From assembly GCA_026874595.1 (NCBI GenBank), contig CM049318.1, forward strand, positions 4,541,741 through 4,605,740: 64,000 nucleotides of DNA, given 5' to 3'. How positions within the stretch are numbered: the stretch's first letter is position 1; every line of letters starts with the position of its first letter. Source of the DNA: Sipunculus nudus. Taxonomy: Eukaryota > Annelida > Sipuncula > Golfingiida > Sipunculidae. A program made the position numbers and the translations under genes. Below the pieces are notes generated by a model. That model was not told where the DNA came from, made no database searches, and was given only the letters and a program-made list of their open reading frames with translations. Below are positions 60,801-64,000 of this stretch, in pieces.

Positions 60801-63188
60801 CCAGAGCGATATAACGATGAAGAAAAACAACACTGTAAACACTGACTTAAGAAAGTTCGACATAACAAGGTTTCACTGTATATATATTTATAGAAGGTAG
60901 AGTTACCCTCCTGTGTGAAGTGCTCTATTGCCTACATGTAAGGCCAGAGCGATATAACGATGAAGAAAAACAACACTGTAAACACTGACTTAAGAAAGTT
61001 CGACACAACAAGGGGCCACTGTATATATATTTATAGAAGGTACAGTTACCCTCCTTTGTGAAGTGCTCTATTGCCTACATGTAAGGCCAGAGCGATATAA
61101 CGATGAAGAAAAACAACACTAAATACTGACTTAAGAAAGTTCGACATAACAAGGTTTCACTGTATATATATTTATAGAAGGTACAGTTACCCTCCTTTGT
61201 GAAGTGCTCTATTGCCTACATGTAAGGCCAGAGCGATATAACGATGAAGAAAAACAACACTGTAAACACTGACTTAAGAAAGTTCGACACAACAAGGTTT
61301 CACTGTATATATATTTATAGAAGGTACAGTTACCCTCCTTTGTGAAGTGCTCTATTGCCTACATGTAAGGCCAGAGCGATATAACGATGAAGAAAAACAA
61401 CACTGTAAACACTGACTTAAGAAAGTTCGACACAACAAGGGGCCACTGTATATATATTTATAGAAGGTACAGTTACCCTCCTTTGTGAAGTGCTCTATTG
61501 CCTACATGTAAGGCCAGAGCGATATAACTATGAAGAAAACAACACTGTAAACACTGACTTAAGAAAGTTCGACACAACAAGGTTTCACTGTATATATATT
61601 TATAGAAGGTACAGTTACCCTCCTTTGTGCTCTATTGCCTACATGTAAGGCCAGAGCGATATAACAATGAAGAAAAACAACACTGTAAACACTGACTTAA
61701 GAAAGTTTGACACAACAAGATTTCACTGTATATATATTTATAGAAGGTACAGTTACCCTCCTTTGTGAAGTGCTCTATTGCCTACATGTAAGGCCAGAGC
61801 GATATAACGATGAAGAAAAACAACACTGTAAACACTGACTTAAGAAAGTTTGACACAACAAGGTTTCAATGTATATATATTTATAGAAGGTACAGTAACC
61901 CTCCTTTGTGAAGTGCTCTATTGCCTACATGTAAGGCCATAGCGATATAACGATGAAGAAAAACAACACTGTAAACACTGACTTAAGAAAGTTCGACACA
62001 ACAAGGTTTCAATGTATATATATTTATAGAAGGTACAGTTACCCTCCTTTGTGAAGTGCTCTATTGCCTACATGTAAGGCCAGAGCGATATAACGATGAA
62101 GAAAAACAACACTGTAAAATCACTACAGACTGTTTCATGGAATGCAACCCCATCCTCGGGTGAATGTTGTTAACATCCCGTGGTCCCATCCCCTGAAAAA
62201 ATCCGTAGTGAATTTACAGGGTTGATTTTCTTCATTGTTTCTTTCATTCATATTTATATATATATAAACACATTGGAAAAGGTTCTGTTAAACCTAACCT
62301 GGATGACATTTGAGTAAATGGAAGAAAATTTAAATTTTTACAGAAAATTGTATAAATGAAAGAATTGAATTTATAAAAATAAAAGGGTGAAATGAATTAG
62401 AATACAGTTGGATTAATTGTAAAAGATATCTCAGATGAACTGAGCTGAATGAAAGAACAAATGTTCAAGGTGTCACAGTCTCCAAGTGTAACTCATTAGA
62501 CGGCCATCCTGCCTTGAGAAGTTAACTTGCAGATCAGCCATAAAGTGTTTGCTTGAATTTAAACACAGATGCCATATGTTCATTAAGTTGCAAGATACAG
62601 AATTTTCAATTGAAAAGAATTAAATAAAAATTATTTCATTTGAATTGTTTCCAAGCTCATGGAATTTGATTGAATCAGAAATGAATAATCTGAACTGACT
62701 GAAGGTCTGCTTTGATAGTGTCATGCATCAGGCTTTTATGATGTAACTACGTTGGTATATGGCCACATTATAATGAGGATAGCTTGCTGTGTACTAGATT
62801 AAGAAAGCTTTTAAATATGATCACACAGCCTACGGAAGTGTACCAAATTCATAATTCATAACACACAACTCAGATTCAAACTAATTTCACAAACTGTGAA
62901 AGGGATATTGGAGAAGGGTAGGCTTGGTTTAATACCTTGAGTCCTTTTAAGTAAGAAATAAAGGTACTACAAGTACCTGTACAAAGTTTGACTCAGGTTA
63001 TCTGCTTTTTGGTCATGTTGAAGGTTACTGGGAGGAGCTCATATGTATCAGTTGCTAACAAAGCTGCTGAAGACGGAGAAGAATGGGGTCATTCAGTACA
63101 CTGACCCTCGCTTCACGAAGAATGGATTTCAAGTCAGGGAGGTGACAGGCAAGTTTGTCAAACACATTTCACTCTCTGTCTTTGATAT
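20327..63188 (+). CDS. PMS1: PMS1, MutL-homologue mismatch repair protein with HMG box (14 coding exons, 3' end beyond window)
   Basis: PMS1 pairs with MLH1 (MutL-beta) in eukaryotic mismatch repair in the nucleus. Exons: 20327-20464, 21222-21381, 24814-24939, 29179-29459, 31811-31933, 32758-32898, 34279-35403, 37161-37259, 37827-37908, 38440-38563, 48985-49072, 49733-49875, 60003-60188, 63024-63188. All introns are GT-AG and the phases join, giving 993 codons plus 2 nt. GHKL ATPase motifs: [12 protein letters not shown] (28-39, catalytic Glu29, Asn33), DNGCGI (58-63), YGFRGEAL (92-99), GTTVTA (142-147) and KLPVRKQ (153-159). The ATP-contacting Lys of the VDVNLDPNK motif is residue 315. A Ser/Asn/Lys-rich linker (about 335-735) precedes an HMG box (about 742-810). 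The C-terminal domain starts near 850 and has LSPNRAQET where PMS2 has the DQHA metal-binding motif, so it should lack nuclease activity. The linker is longer than in human PMS1 (932 aa in total). The HMG box separates it from MLH1, PMS2 and MLH3. Confidence 0.95.
20465..21221. repeat. Intron 1 with degenerate minisatellite
   Basis: From about 20510 to 21115 the intron is built from variants of AAGGTTATTGGTAATT(G/A)TACTGTAA spaced irregularly at 20-40 bases. Within it a 123-bp block (starting about 20775) is repeated directly at about 20898, nearly unchanged, which marks a recent duplication inside an older array. No coding signal. Confidence 0.8.
21222..21381 (+). CDS. PMS1: PMS1 coding exon 2
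   Basis: Acceptor CTATAACAG, donor G|GTAAAA. Encodes residues 47-99 plus the first base of Gly100. Carries DNGCGI and TYGFRGEAL, the second and third GHKL ATPase motifs, with QPHFTSKI between them as in MutL proteins. Confidence 0.95.
21697..24800 (+). mobile_element. Helentron-like non-autonomous element, family A copy 1 (intron 2)
   Basis: The left end TTTTAGCGAACCTGTG has its subterminal AACCTGTG (21704-21711) repeated inverted as CACAGGTT (24769-24776). The right end is the hairpin AGGCCT-GT-AGGCCT (24783-24796) followed by TGTT. It shares almost its whole length with 55808-59990, but the flanks differ, so these are two insertions. The 3' portion includes a truncated family C Helitron end (CTAG at 24604-24607). 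The right end lies 13 nt before exon 3. No transposase or Rep/Hel coding frame was seen. The Helentron assignment is inference from terminus structure. Confidence 0.75.
23940..24607 (+). mobile_element. 3' portion of a family C Helitron nested in family A copy 1
   Basis: The end reads ACTACCCATATTCTAG with a preceding imperfect GTAGT/ACTAC hairpin. It is followed by TTTTTGTGTTGTGTGC, exactly as after the full family C copy at 59795. The 5' TC end is absent here, so part of the insertion was lost, probably by recombination between its internal repeats. GGTGG-N2-CCACC-type palindromes lie at 23940, 24065, 24213 and, degenerate, 24446. The left limit given is the first of these, not a true terminus. 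Confidence 0.55.
24814..24939 (+). CDS. PMS1: PMS1 coding exon 3
   Basis: Acceptor TTTTAACTAG, donor G|GTGAAT. Residues 100-141 plus the first base of Gly142 ([15 protein letters not shown], ending KKPSHQGQ). Only 13 nt of original intron separate the acceptor from the end of transposable element A copy 1, so most of the natural pyrimidine tract and the branch region now derive from the element. Confidence 0.93.
25030..28224 (+). mobile_element. Helentron-like non-autonomous element, family B copy 1 (intron 3, uninterrupted)
   Basis: Begins TTAGCTCAGCTGA. The 5' hairpin at 25032-25060 pairs AGCTCAGCTGACT with AGTCATCTGAGCT (13 bp, one mismatch, ATA loop) and is followed by a GTCC/CGTC microsatellite (about 25082-25139). 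Near the 3' end TCAGCTGAGC (28191-28200) is the reverse complement of the 5' GCTCAGCTGA. Then come the palindrome GACCCATGGGTC (28206-28217) and CCTTGTT (end 28224). The 3.2-kb body has no coding frame. It serves as the uninterrupted reference for copy 2 at 39627. Confidence 0.8.
29179..29459 (+). CDS. PMS1: PMS1 coding exon 4
   Basis: Acceptor TCTTTCCCAG; the donor AAG|GTTGGT is weak but keeps phase 0. Residues 142-235. Begins with [18 protein letters not shown], the fourth ATPase motif and the strongly conserved MutL LPVR segment, and continues into the transducer domain. Confidence 0.94.
29626..30611 (+). mobile_element. Helitron-related non-autonomous element, family D (intron 4) with exact 180-bp tandem repeat
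   Basis: The 5' hairpin at 29627-29651 pairs GCCCC-GCCAC with GTGGC-GGGGC (one mismatch, AAA loop). The 5' CCCCCGCC (29628-29635) recurs inverted as GGCGGGGG (30578-30585), followed by hairpin GTGTCG-TTC-CGACAC (30591-30605) and CTAG (30608-30611). Inside, a unit starting at TGTATGGACTTTTTTTCGC repeats at 29701, 29881, 30061, 30241 and partially 30421, exactly every 180 bp. 180 is a multiple of 3, so open frames run through the array, but they encode repeats only. Confidence 0.75.
30431..30545 (+). mobile_element. 5' end of a further hairpin-type family (E) inside element D
   Basis: A hairpin at 30436-30462 (AGCCCTCAGC with GCTGATGGGCT), then ATTGTTGTCACCC and a GTCC/CGTC microsatellite (about 30480-30512). 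This is the standard 5' plan of family B. No matching 3' end was found before element D resumes, so it is a fragment or a captured terminus. Confidence 0.45.
30890..31530. promoter_or_regulatory. CpG-richer island in intron 4 with CCAAT and octamer words
   Basis: This segment has far more CpG and GC than the surrounding intron. It includes AGCCAATCAGCGCG (CCAAT box context, about 31003-31016), CATAGCAACGATG (X-box/RFX-like half, about 31349) and TATATGCAAAT (octamer ATGCAAAT, about 31441-31448). It has no open frame of note. It may be an intronic promoter or enhancer, or a young repeat that has not yet lost CpG. Confidence 0.3.
31811..31933 (+). CDS. PMS1: PMS1 coding exon 5
   Basis: Acceptor TACTTGACAG, donor AAG|GTAATA, phase 0 at both ends. 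Residues 236-276, including [11 protein letters not shown] and [11 protein letters not shown], the MutL (F)VNxRxV segment of the transducer domain. Confidence 0.93.
31934..32757. other. Intron 5, no second feature defended
   Basis: Holds a moderately GC-rich stretch (32025-32420). TTGCCCAGCAGGAAGAGCG at 32259 resembles a tRNA-type A box, but no B box lies at a suitable distance, so a SINE call is not supported. Confidence 0.35.
32758..32898 (+). CDS. PMS1: PMS1 coding exon 6
   Basis: Acceptor TTTTTTTTCAG, donor GAG|GTCAGT. Residues 277-323. Contains [14 protein letters not shown], the end of the transducer domain; Lys315 corresponds to the conserved lysine that contacts the ATP gamma-phosphate in MutL proteins. 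Confidence 0.95.
32899..34278. other. Intron 6, GC-richer segment of unknown nature at 33070-33430
   Basis: The segment 33070-33430 is open on both strands (93 codons minus, 64 plus) and includes GGTCCAATCAG (CCAAT word) and GGGCGGAGCC (GC-box word). No protein family is recognised. The rest of the intron is plain AT-rich sequence. Confidence 0.35.
34279..35403 (+). CDS. PMS1: PMS1 coding exon 7 (linker)
   Basis: Acceptor TTTCTTGTTTAG, consensus donor CAG|GTAAGT, exactly 375 codons (residues 324-698). The first 20 residues ([15 protein letters not shown]) close the N-terminal domain. The rest is polar (Ser, Asn, Lys, Asp) with no predicted fold, as in PMS1/PMS2 linkers where sequence is poorly conserved and a single large exon is usual. 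Short hydrophobic-acidic islands occur (for example [15 protein letters not shown] and [10 protein letters not shown]) and could be partner-binding motifs. Confidence 0.93.
35404..37160. other. Intron 7, low-complexity start
   Basis: The first 500 bases contain many irregular copies of AAGTCC/GAGTCC/AAGTCTGAGTC words (about 35448-35590 and again 35850-35930), a degenerate hexamer-type repeat. The remainder is AT-rich with no gene. Confidence 0.5.
37161..37259 (+). CDS. PMS1: PMS1 coding exon 8 (linker)
   Basis: Acceptor TTTTGTAAAG, donor CCG|GTAAGT, 33 codons (699-731). Pro/Ser/His-rich linker. Support comes from phase and consensus splice sites rather than conservation, so it is the least certain exon of the model; skipping it would still keep frame. 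Confidence 0.8.
37827..37908 (+). CDS. PMS1: PMS1 coding exon 9 (HMG box start)
   Basis: Acceptor TGTCTTTGTAG, donor A|GTAAGT. Residues 732-758 plus one base. [17 protein letters not shown] is the first helix of an HMG box (basic-Pro-x-Ala-Tyr/Phe-x-x-aromatic pattern), the feature that sets PMS1 apart among MutL homologues. Confidence 0.94.
38440..38563 (+). CDS. PMS1: PMS1 coding exon 10 (HMG box middle)
   Basis: Acceptor TTTTCTCACACACAG, donor AG|GTGGGT. Completes codon 759 and runs to codon 800. It carries helix 2 and the start of helix 3, with the invariant AEKWRSL tryptophan (779) and [20 protein letters not shown], the classic HMG pattern. Confidence 0.95.
38640..39180. other. GC-rich segment in intron 10 with overlapping antisense frames
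   Basis: 38718-39083 is open on the minus strand for 121 codons and overlaps plus-strand frames (92 codons at 38699; 138 codons at 38982). Its base composition is unlike the flanking AT-rich intron. I recognise no domain. It may be a retrocopy or a coding remnant of a transposon. A CACACACAC run at about 39123 follows. Confidence 0.35.
40195..42737 (+). mobile_element. Family B copy 3, nested in copy 2
   Basis: 5' hairpin at 40197-40225 (loop GAA), short GTCC/CGTC microsatellite (about 40243-40273), 3' TCAGCTGAGC (42704-42713), GACCCATGGGTC (42719-42730), ACTTGTT. Outside the insertion copy 2 reads GTTAAATTT and TTAAATATTGGC, while uninterrupted copy 1 reads GTTAAATTTCTTAAATATTGGC at about 25576, so the element entered a T-rich site with no visible duplication. 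The body differs from copy 1 and contains a family C Helitron. Confidence 0.8.
41388..42554 (+). mobile_element. Helitron, family C copy 1, non-autonomous, nested in B copy 3
   Basis: Starts TCCGGCAAAAC with a 5' hairpin (41386-41415: TATCCG-CAAAAC with GTTTTG-CGGATA) and ends TTACCCGTATTCTAG (CTAG 42551-42554) after a hairpin-like GTAGTC region. The flanks are A (41387) and T (42555), the Helitron A/T target. Palindromes of GGTGGCGCCACC type at 41700, 41849, 41980, 42128 and (degenerate) 42404 are spaced 149, 131, 148 bp. No RepHel gene. Confidence 0.75.
43790..46425 (+). mobile_element. Family B copy 4, nested in copy 2
   Basis: 5' hairpin at 43792-43820, CCGT microsatellite (about 43843-43887), 3' CAGCTGAGC (46393-46401), hairpin GACCCATAGGTC with one mismatch (46407-46418), CCCTTGTT. 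Copy 2 is split at GTGATTCATT / TAGGCTATGCT, which is continuous in copy 1 near 26617-26641. The body includes B-type sequence (to about 45150) plus a distinct AT-rich 3' third (about 45200-46390). Non-coding. Confidence 0.75.
48055..48600 (+). pseudogene. LINE (CR1/L2-type) reverse transcriptase C-terminal fragment, decayed
   Basis: Read with one frameshift near 48317, the translation follows the C-terminal part of non-LTR retrotransposon ORF2: [12 protein letters not shown], then [34 protein letters not shown], then [35 protein letters not shown]. The HWLP and GDRAF-x5-WNALP blocks are typical of the CR1/L2/Rex group. Upstream parts of ORF2 are missing (5' truncation, normal for LINEs) and stops and frameshifts show it is dead. 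It starts just after element B copy 2. Confidence 0.75.
48771..48812. repeat. (TAA)n microsatellite, possible LINE 3' tail
   Basis: About 13 AAT/TAA units lie some 170 bp after the end of the LINE coding remnant, in the orientation expected of a short-repeat LINE tail. It is followed by two copies of GTCAATGAT-like sequence. Confidence 0.7.
48985..49072 (+). CDS. PMS1: PMS1 coding exon 11 (HMG box end)
   Basis: Acceptor CCATTGTTCAACAG, donor AAG|GTGAGA. Completes Arg800 and encodes 801-829, beginning YNETKSC. The tail [10 protein letters not shown] contains KRRK, a plausible nuclear localisation signal. Confidence 0.9.
49733..49875 (+). CDS. PMS1: PMS1 coding exon 12
   Basis: Acceptor TTTTCTATCATCAG, donor CAG|GTACTT. 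Residues 830-876 plus two bases. [11 protein letters not shown] and the [14 protein letters not shown] stretch match the connector into the C-terminal dimerisation domain of PMS1. Confidence 0.9.
49876..53729. other. Intron 12, 5' part
   Basis: Apart from the duplication at 50391 there is a TGACGTCA word at 51159-51166 in a locally CpG-richer stretch, a fragment with a GTCTGTCTGTCTATCTGTC microsatellite near 52120, and at 52474-52500 a GTATCC...GGATAC hairpin followed by TATGG. That hairpin resembles the 5' end of family C but has no body. No coding sequence beyond exon 12 was found. Confidence 0.4.
50391..50504. repeat. Exact-period tandem duplication, 57 bp
   Basis: The 57-base unit beginning AATATTCACTTTTCCAG (50391) is repeated at 50448 essentially without change, so it is recent. 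Non-coding, in intron 12. Confidence 0.85.
53730..54080. repeat. Fragments of the GGTGG-palindrome repeat, interrupted by the TIR element
   Basis: Sequence of the C/A internal repeat type (TGCTCATAACTCTGGAGTGG, then a GGTGGTGCCAC word near 53840), continuing at 55497-55640 after the transposon with a GGTGGCGCCATTT word near 55531. These are older than the transposon that splits them. Confidence 0.55.
54081..55496. mobile_element. DNA transposon with 27-bp TIRs and TA target duplication (pogo/Tigger-like, non-autonomous)
   Basis: Left end CCGTAAAATCTCCACTT after TA (54081-54082); right end AAGTGGAGATTTTACGG before TA (55495-55496). The arms match over about 25 bases with one difference. The inner edge of the right arm is the perfect palindrome TTAAACCGCGGTTTAA (55463-55478). 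The flanks rejoin as TTTTGGCATG-TA-TTTCCATCTTGG, which matches neighbouring repeat sequence near 53795-53819. The 1.4-kb interior has only a 75-codon frame and no transposase DDE motif. Superfamily is inferred from the TA duplication and TIR style. Confidence 0.75.
58067..59795 (+). mobile_element. Helitron, family C copy 2, non-autonomous, nested in A copy 2
   Basis: Starts TCGGCCAAAAC (TC 58067-58068) with 5' hairpin CAAAAC/GTTTTG, and ends ACTACCCATATTCTAG (CTAG 59792-59795) preceded by hairpin TAGTC-GCTTGT-TGACTA. Flanking A (58066) and T (59796) are the canonical Helitron target. The interior is a tandem 279-bp repeat with ten GGTGG-N2-CCACC palindromes. No RepHel coding frame, so it is non-autonomous. 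Confidence 0.75.
58371..59645. repeat. 279-bp tandem repeat with phased 12-bp palindromes
   Basis: Palindromes of the form GGTGGCGCCACC start at 58371, 58520, 58649, 58799, 58928, 59078, 59207, 59356, 59485 and 59634. Intervals are 149, 129, 150, 129, 150, 129, 149, 129 and 149, so each 279-bp unit has two palindromes. The central CpG is intact in three copies, TpG in five and CpA in two. The two half-units carry different flanks (CCACCTACATT versus CCACCTGCAACC). Confidence 0.85.
60003..60188 (+). CDS. PMS1: PMS1 coding exon 13
   Basis: Acceptor TCTTTTTTGTAG, donor AG|GTCAGT. Residues 877-938 plus two bases. [16 protein letters not shown], then [21 protein letters not shown] and TPLENPIIL match the PMS1 C-terminal domain. 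The position occupied by DQHA-x2-E-x4-E in PMS2/MLH3 nucleases is occupied here by LSPNRAQET, so no metal site is present. Confidence 0.94.
60410..60592. mobile_element. MITE, 183 bp, TA target duplication
   Basis: The left end CAGTAAAACCTTGTTGTGTC and right end GACACAACGAGGTTTCACTG are inverted repeats of about 24 bp with three mismatches, flanked by TA at 60408-60409 and 60593-60594. The CAGT(G/A)AAACC(T)CG start is typical of Tc1/mariner-pogo MITEs. Its right end is the seed of the following tandem array. Confidence 0.75.
60586..62117. repeat. Tandem array, about 143-bp unit, about 11 copies (intron 13)
   Basis: Units carry TATAGAAGGTACAGTTACCC, GAAGTGCTCTATTGCC, AGGCCAGAGCGATATAACGA and GACTTAAGAAAGTTCGACAC in order; the TATAGAAGG word recurs from about 60603 to 62027 at roughly 142-144 bp. 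Copies are very similar (a few substitutions and small deletions), so expansion is recent. The CTTAAG...ACAAGGTTTCACTGTATA part of each unit is the right end of the MITE just upstream. Non-coding. Confidence 0.9.
62118..63023. other. Intron 13, 3' part
   Basis: AT-rich, with weak AATTG-type low complexity at 62580-62730. No gene or clear mobile element. Confidence 0.45.
63024..63188 (+). CDS. PMS1: PMS1 coding exon 14 (last in window)
   Basis: The acceptor TTTTTGGTCATGTTGAAG has a poor pyrimidine tract, but the frame is decided by homology: [11 protein letters not shown], then [19 protein letters not shown] matches the PMS1 C-terminal domain. Donor AT|GTAAGT. Residues 939-993 plus two bases. 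The remaining C-terminus, including the conserved terminal block of PMS1, must lie beyond 64000. Confidence 0.92.
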
Positions 63189-63654
63189 GTAAGTAATAAT
63201 GCTGCATTAAAATAATATAATATGAAACTTAAAATATGAGTTCCATTTTTCTGCACATCATTTTACCTGCTTCTGTTCAAATTTGATCCCCAAAATTTGG
63301 TATAGTATAGTAAAATTTTTGTATATTGAGTATAAATTATATAAAAGCACCAGCTTCTCAGTAACTGTCACATGTATTGTTTTGAAATTTGCTATGTGTG
63401 TTATTCTTGTACTTTATCCACAGAATGACACCAGTAGTGACACCTAAACCTACTTAGTCGTTTTTTTTTTTTTTGCAAGCTTAATGGCTTTTTTAAATTT
63501 GAAGATATAAAATATCGCAGTGTTGTTTGGCAATCATATATTTTATCCTAAATTAAACAGACAGATATTCCTGTTCATCAAGTTTGAACACAACTGGTAA
63601 TTTAAGTTCTTGAAAAAATTGTGACTAGCTTTTGTAAATGACAGTTATGCTATA

Positions 63655-63700
63655 GTGTCATGCCAGTCAGCTGAATGTCTTGACCCATGGGTCACTTGTA
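63655..63700 (+). mobile_element. 3' terminus of a family B element (intron 14)
   Basis: AGTCAGCTGAATG followed by the palindrome GACCCATGGGTC and ACTTGT is the family B 3' end. No matching 5' hairpin was found between exon 14 and here, so it is a 5'-truncated or strongly decayed copy whose left limit is unknown. Confidence 0.6.
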
Positions 63701-64000
63701 AAGCATCACATTCCAGGATGTTAGTTCCAAGTTTGAATATGAGATGGTCAGGTTACACAAGCAGCATGGATGAAGCAGTTTATTGAAGTAATGGTCAATG
63801 TTGGTGGATATAGATGCAATTTTCAGTGCCAGGGACAGAAAGTAATATCATCATAAATTAAATAGTATCAGAAAAATCATTTTGTTGAGTACTTGTTGTA
63901 ATCTGTATTTGCAGGAAAAAATTATATTTTAGACATAAAAAGCATATATAAGAGAAATAAGGGGCAGTTGAAGCTTACAGCCTGTTTGTACAACTTCATA

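Noticed and set aside
60586-62117. CRISPR-like regular repeat array
   Set aside because: The whole roughly 143-bp unit repeats; there are no unique spacers between short repeats, and the context is an animal intron.

Overview
This window looks like animal nuclear DNA, most likely from a mollusc and probably a bivalve. It is AT-rich, has long introns with GT-AG splice sites, and is packed with dispersed repeats. Several repeat termini (a hairpin followed by a GTCC/CGTC microsatellite, an end such as GACCCATGGGTC + CTTGTT, and the GGTGGCGCCACC motif) are ones I associate from memory with bivalve genomes. That placement is recollection plus inference and was not checked.

Only one host gene can be assembled with confidence. 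It is a 3'-incomplete copy of the mismatch-repair gene PMS1 (MutL homologue) on the + strand, with fourteen coding exons between 20327 and 63188 whose phases join without conflict. Together they encode about 993 residues: an N-terminal GHKL ATPase/transducer domain, a long low-complexity linker, an HMG box split over exons 9-11, and the beginning of the C-terminal dimerisation domain, which lacks the DQHA endonuclease motif, as expected for PMS1. The last exon or exons lie beyond the window.

Layout. 1-732 is the C-terminal end of a Ty3/Gypsy-type retrotransposon polyprotein, followed by a polypurine tract and the start of a 3' LTR. 860-20300 is intergenic DNA with no gene I can defend. It holds small repeats, two fold-back elements, a degenerate dispersed repeat in three copies, a truncated element 5' end and a helically phased cluster of AGAACC half-sites. 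20300-64000 is PMS1, whose introns are mostly transposon.

The introns are dominated by non-autonomous elements with Helentron/Helitron-like termini. Families A, B and D, named here for convenience, each have a 5' subterminal motif repeated inverted near the 3' end, then a 3' hairpin, then a short tail; B and D also carry a clear 5' hairpin. Family C has canonical Helitron ends (5' TC, 3' hairpin plus CTAG, A/T flanks). Family B gives an internal control: B1 in intron 3 is an uninterrupted copy, while B2 in intron 10 is the same element broken by two younger B copies. Two family A copies sit in the pyrimidine tracts of introns 2 and 12, ending 13 and 12 nt before the exon. Other intronic items are a pogo/Tigger-like TIR element, a MITE whose 3' end was absorbed into a roughly 143-bp tandem array, a LINE reverse-transcriptase fragment, an exact 180-bp tandem repeat inside element D, and a 279-bp repeat carrying palindromes at alternating 149/129-bp spacing. 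I see no bacterial-type system, CRISPR array or rRNA/tRNA gene.
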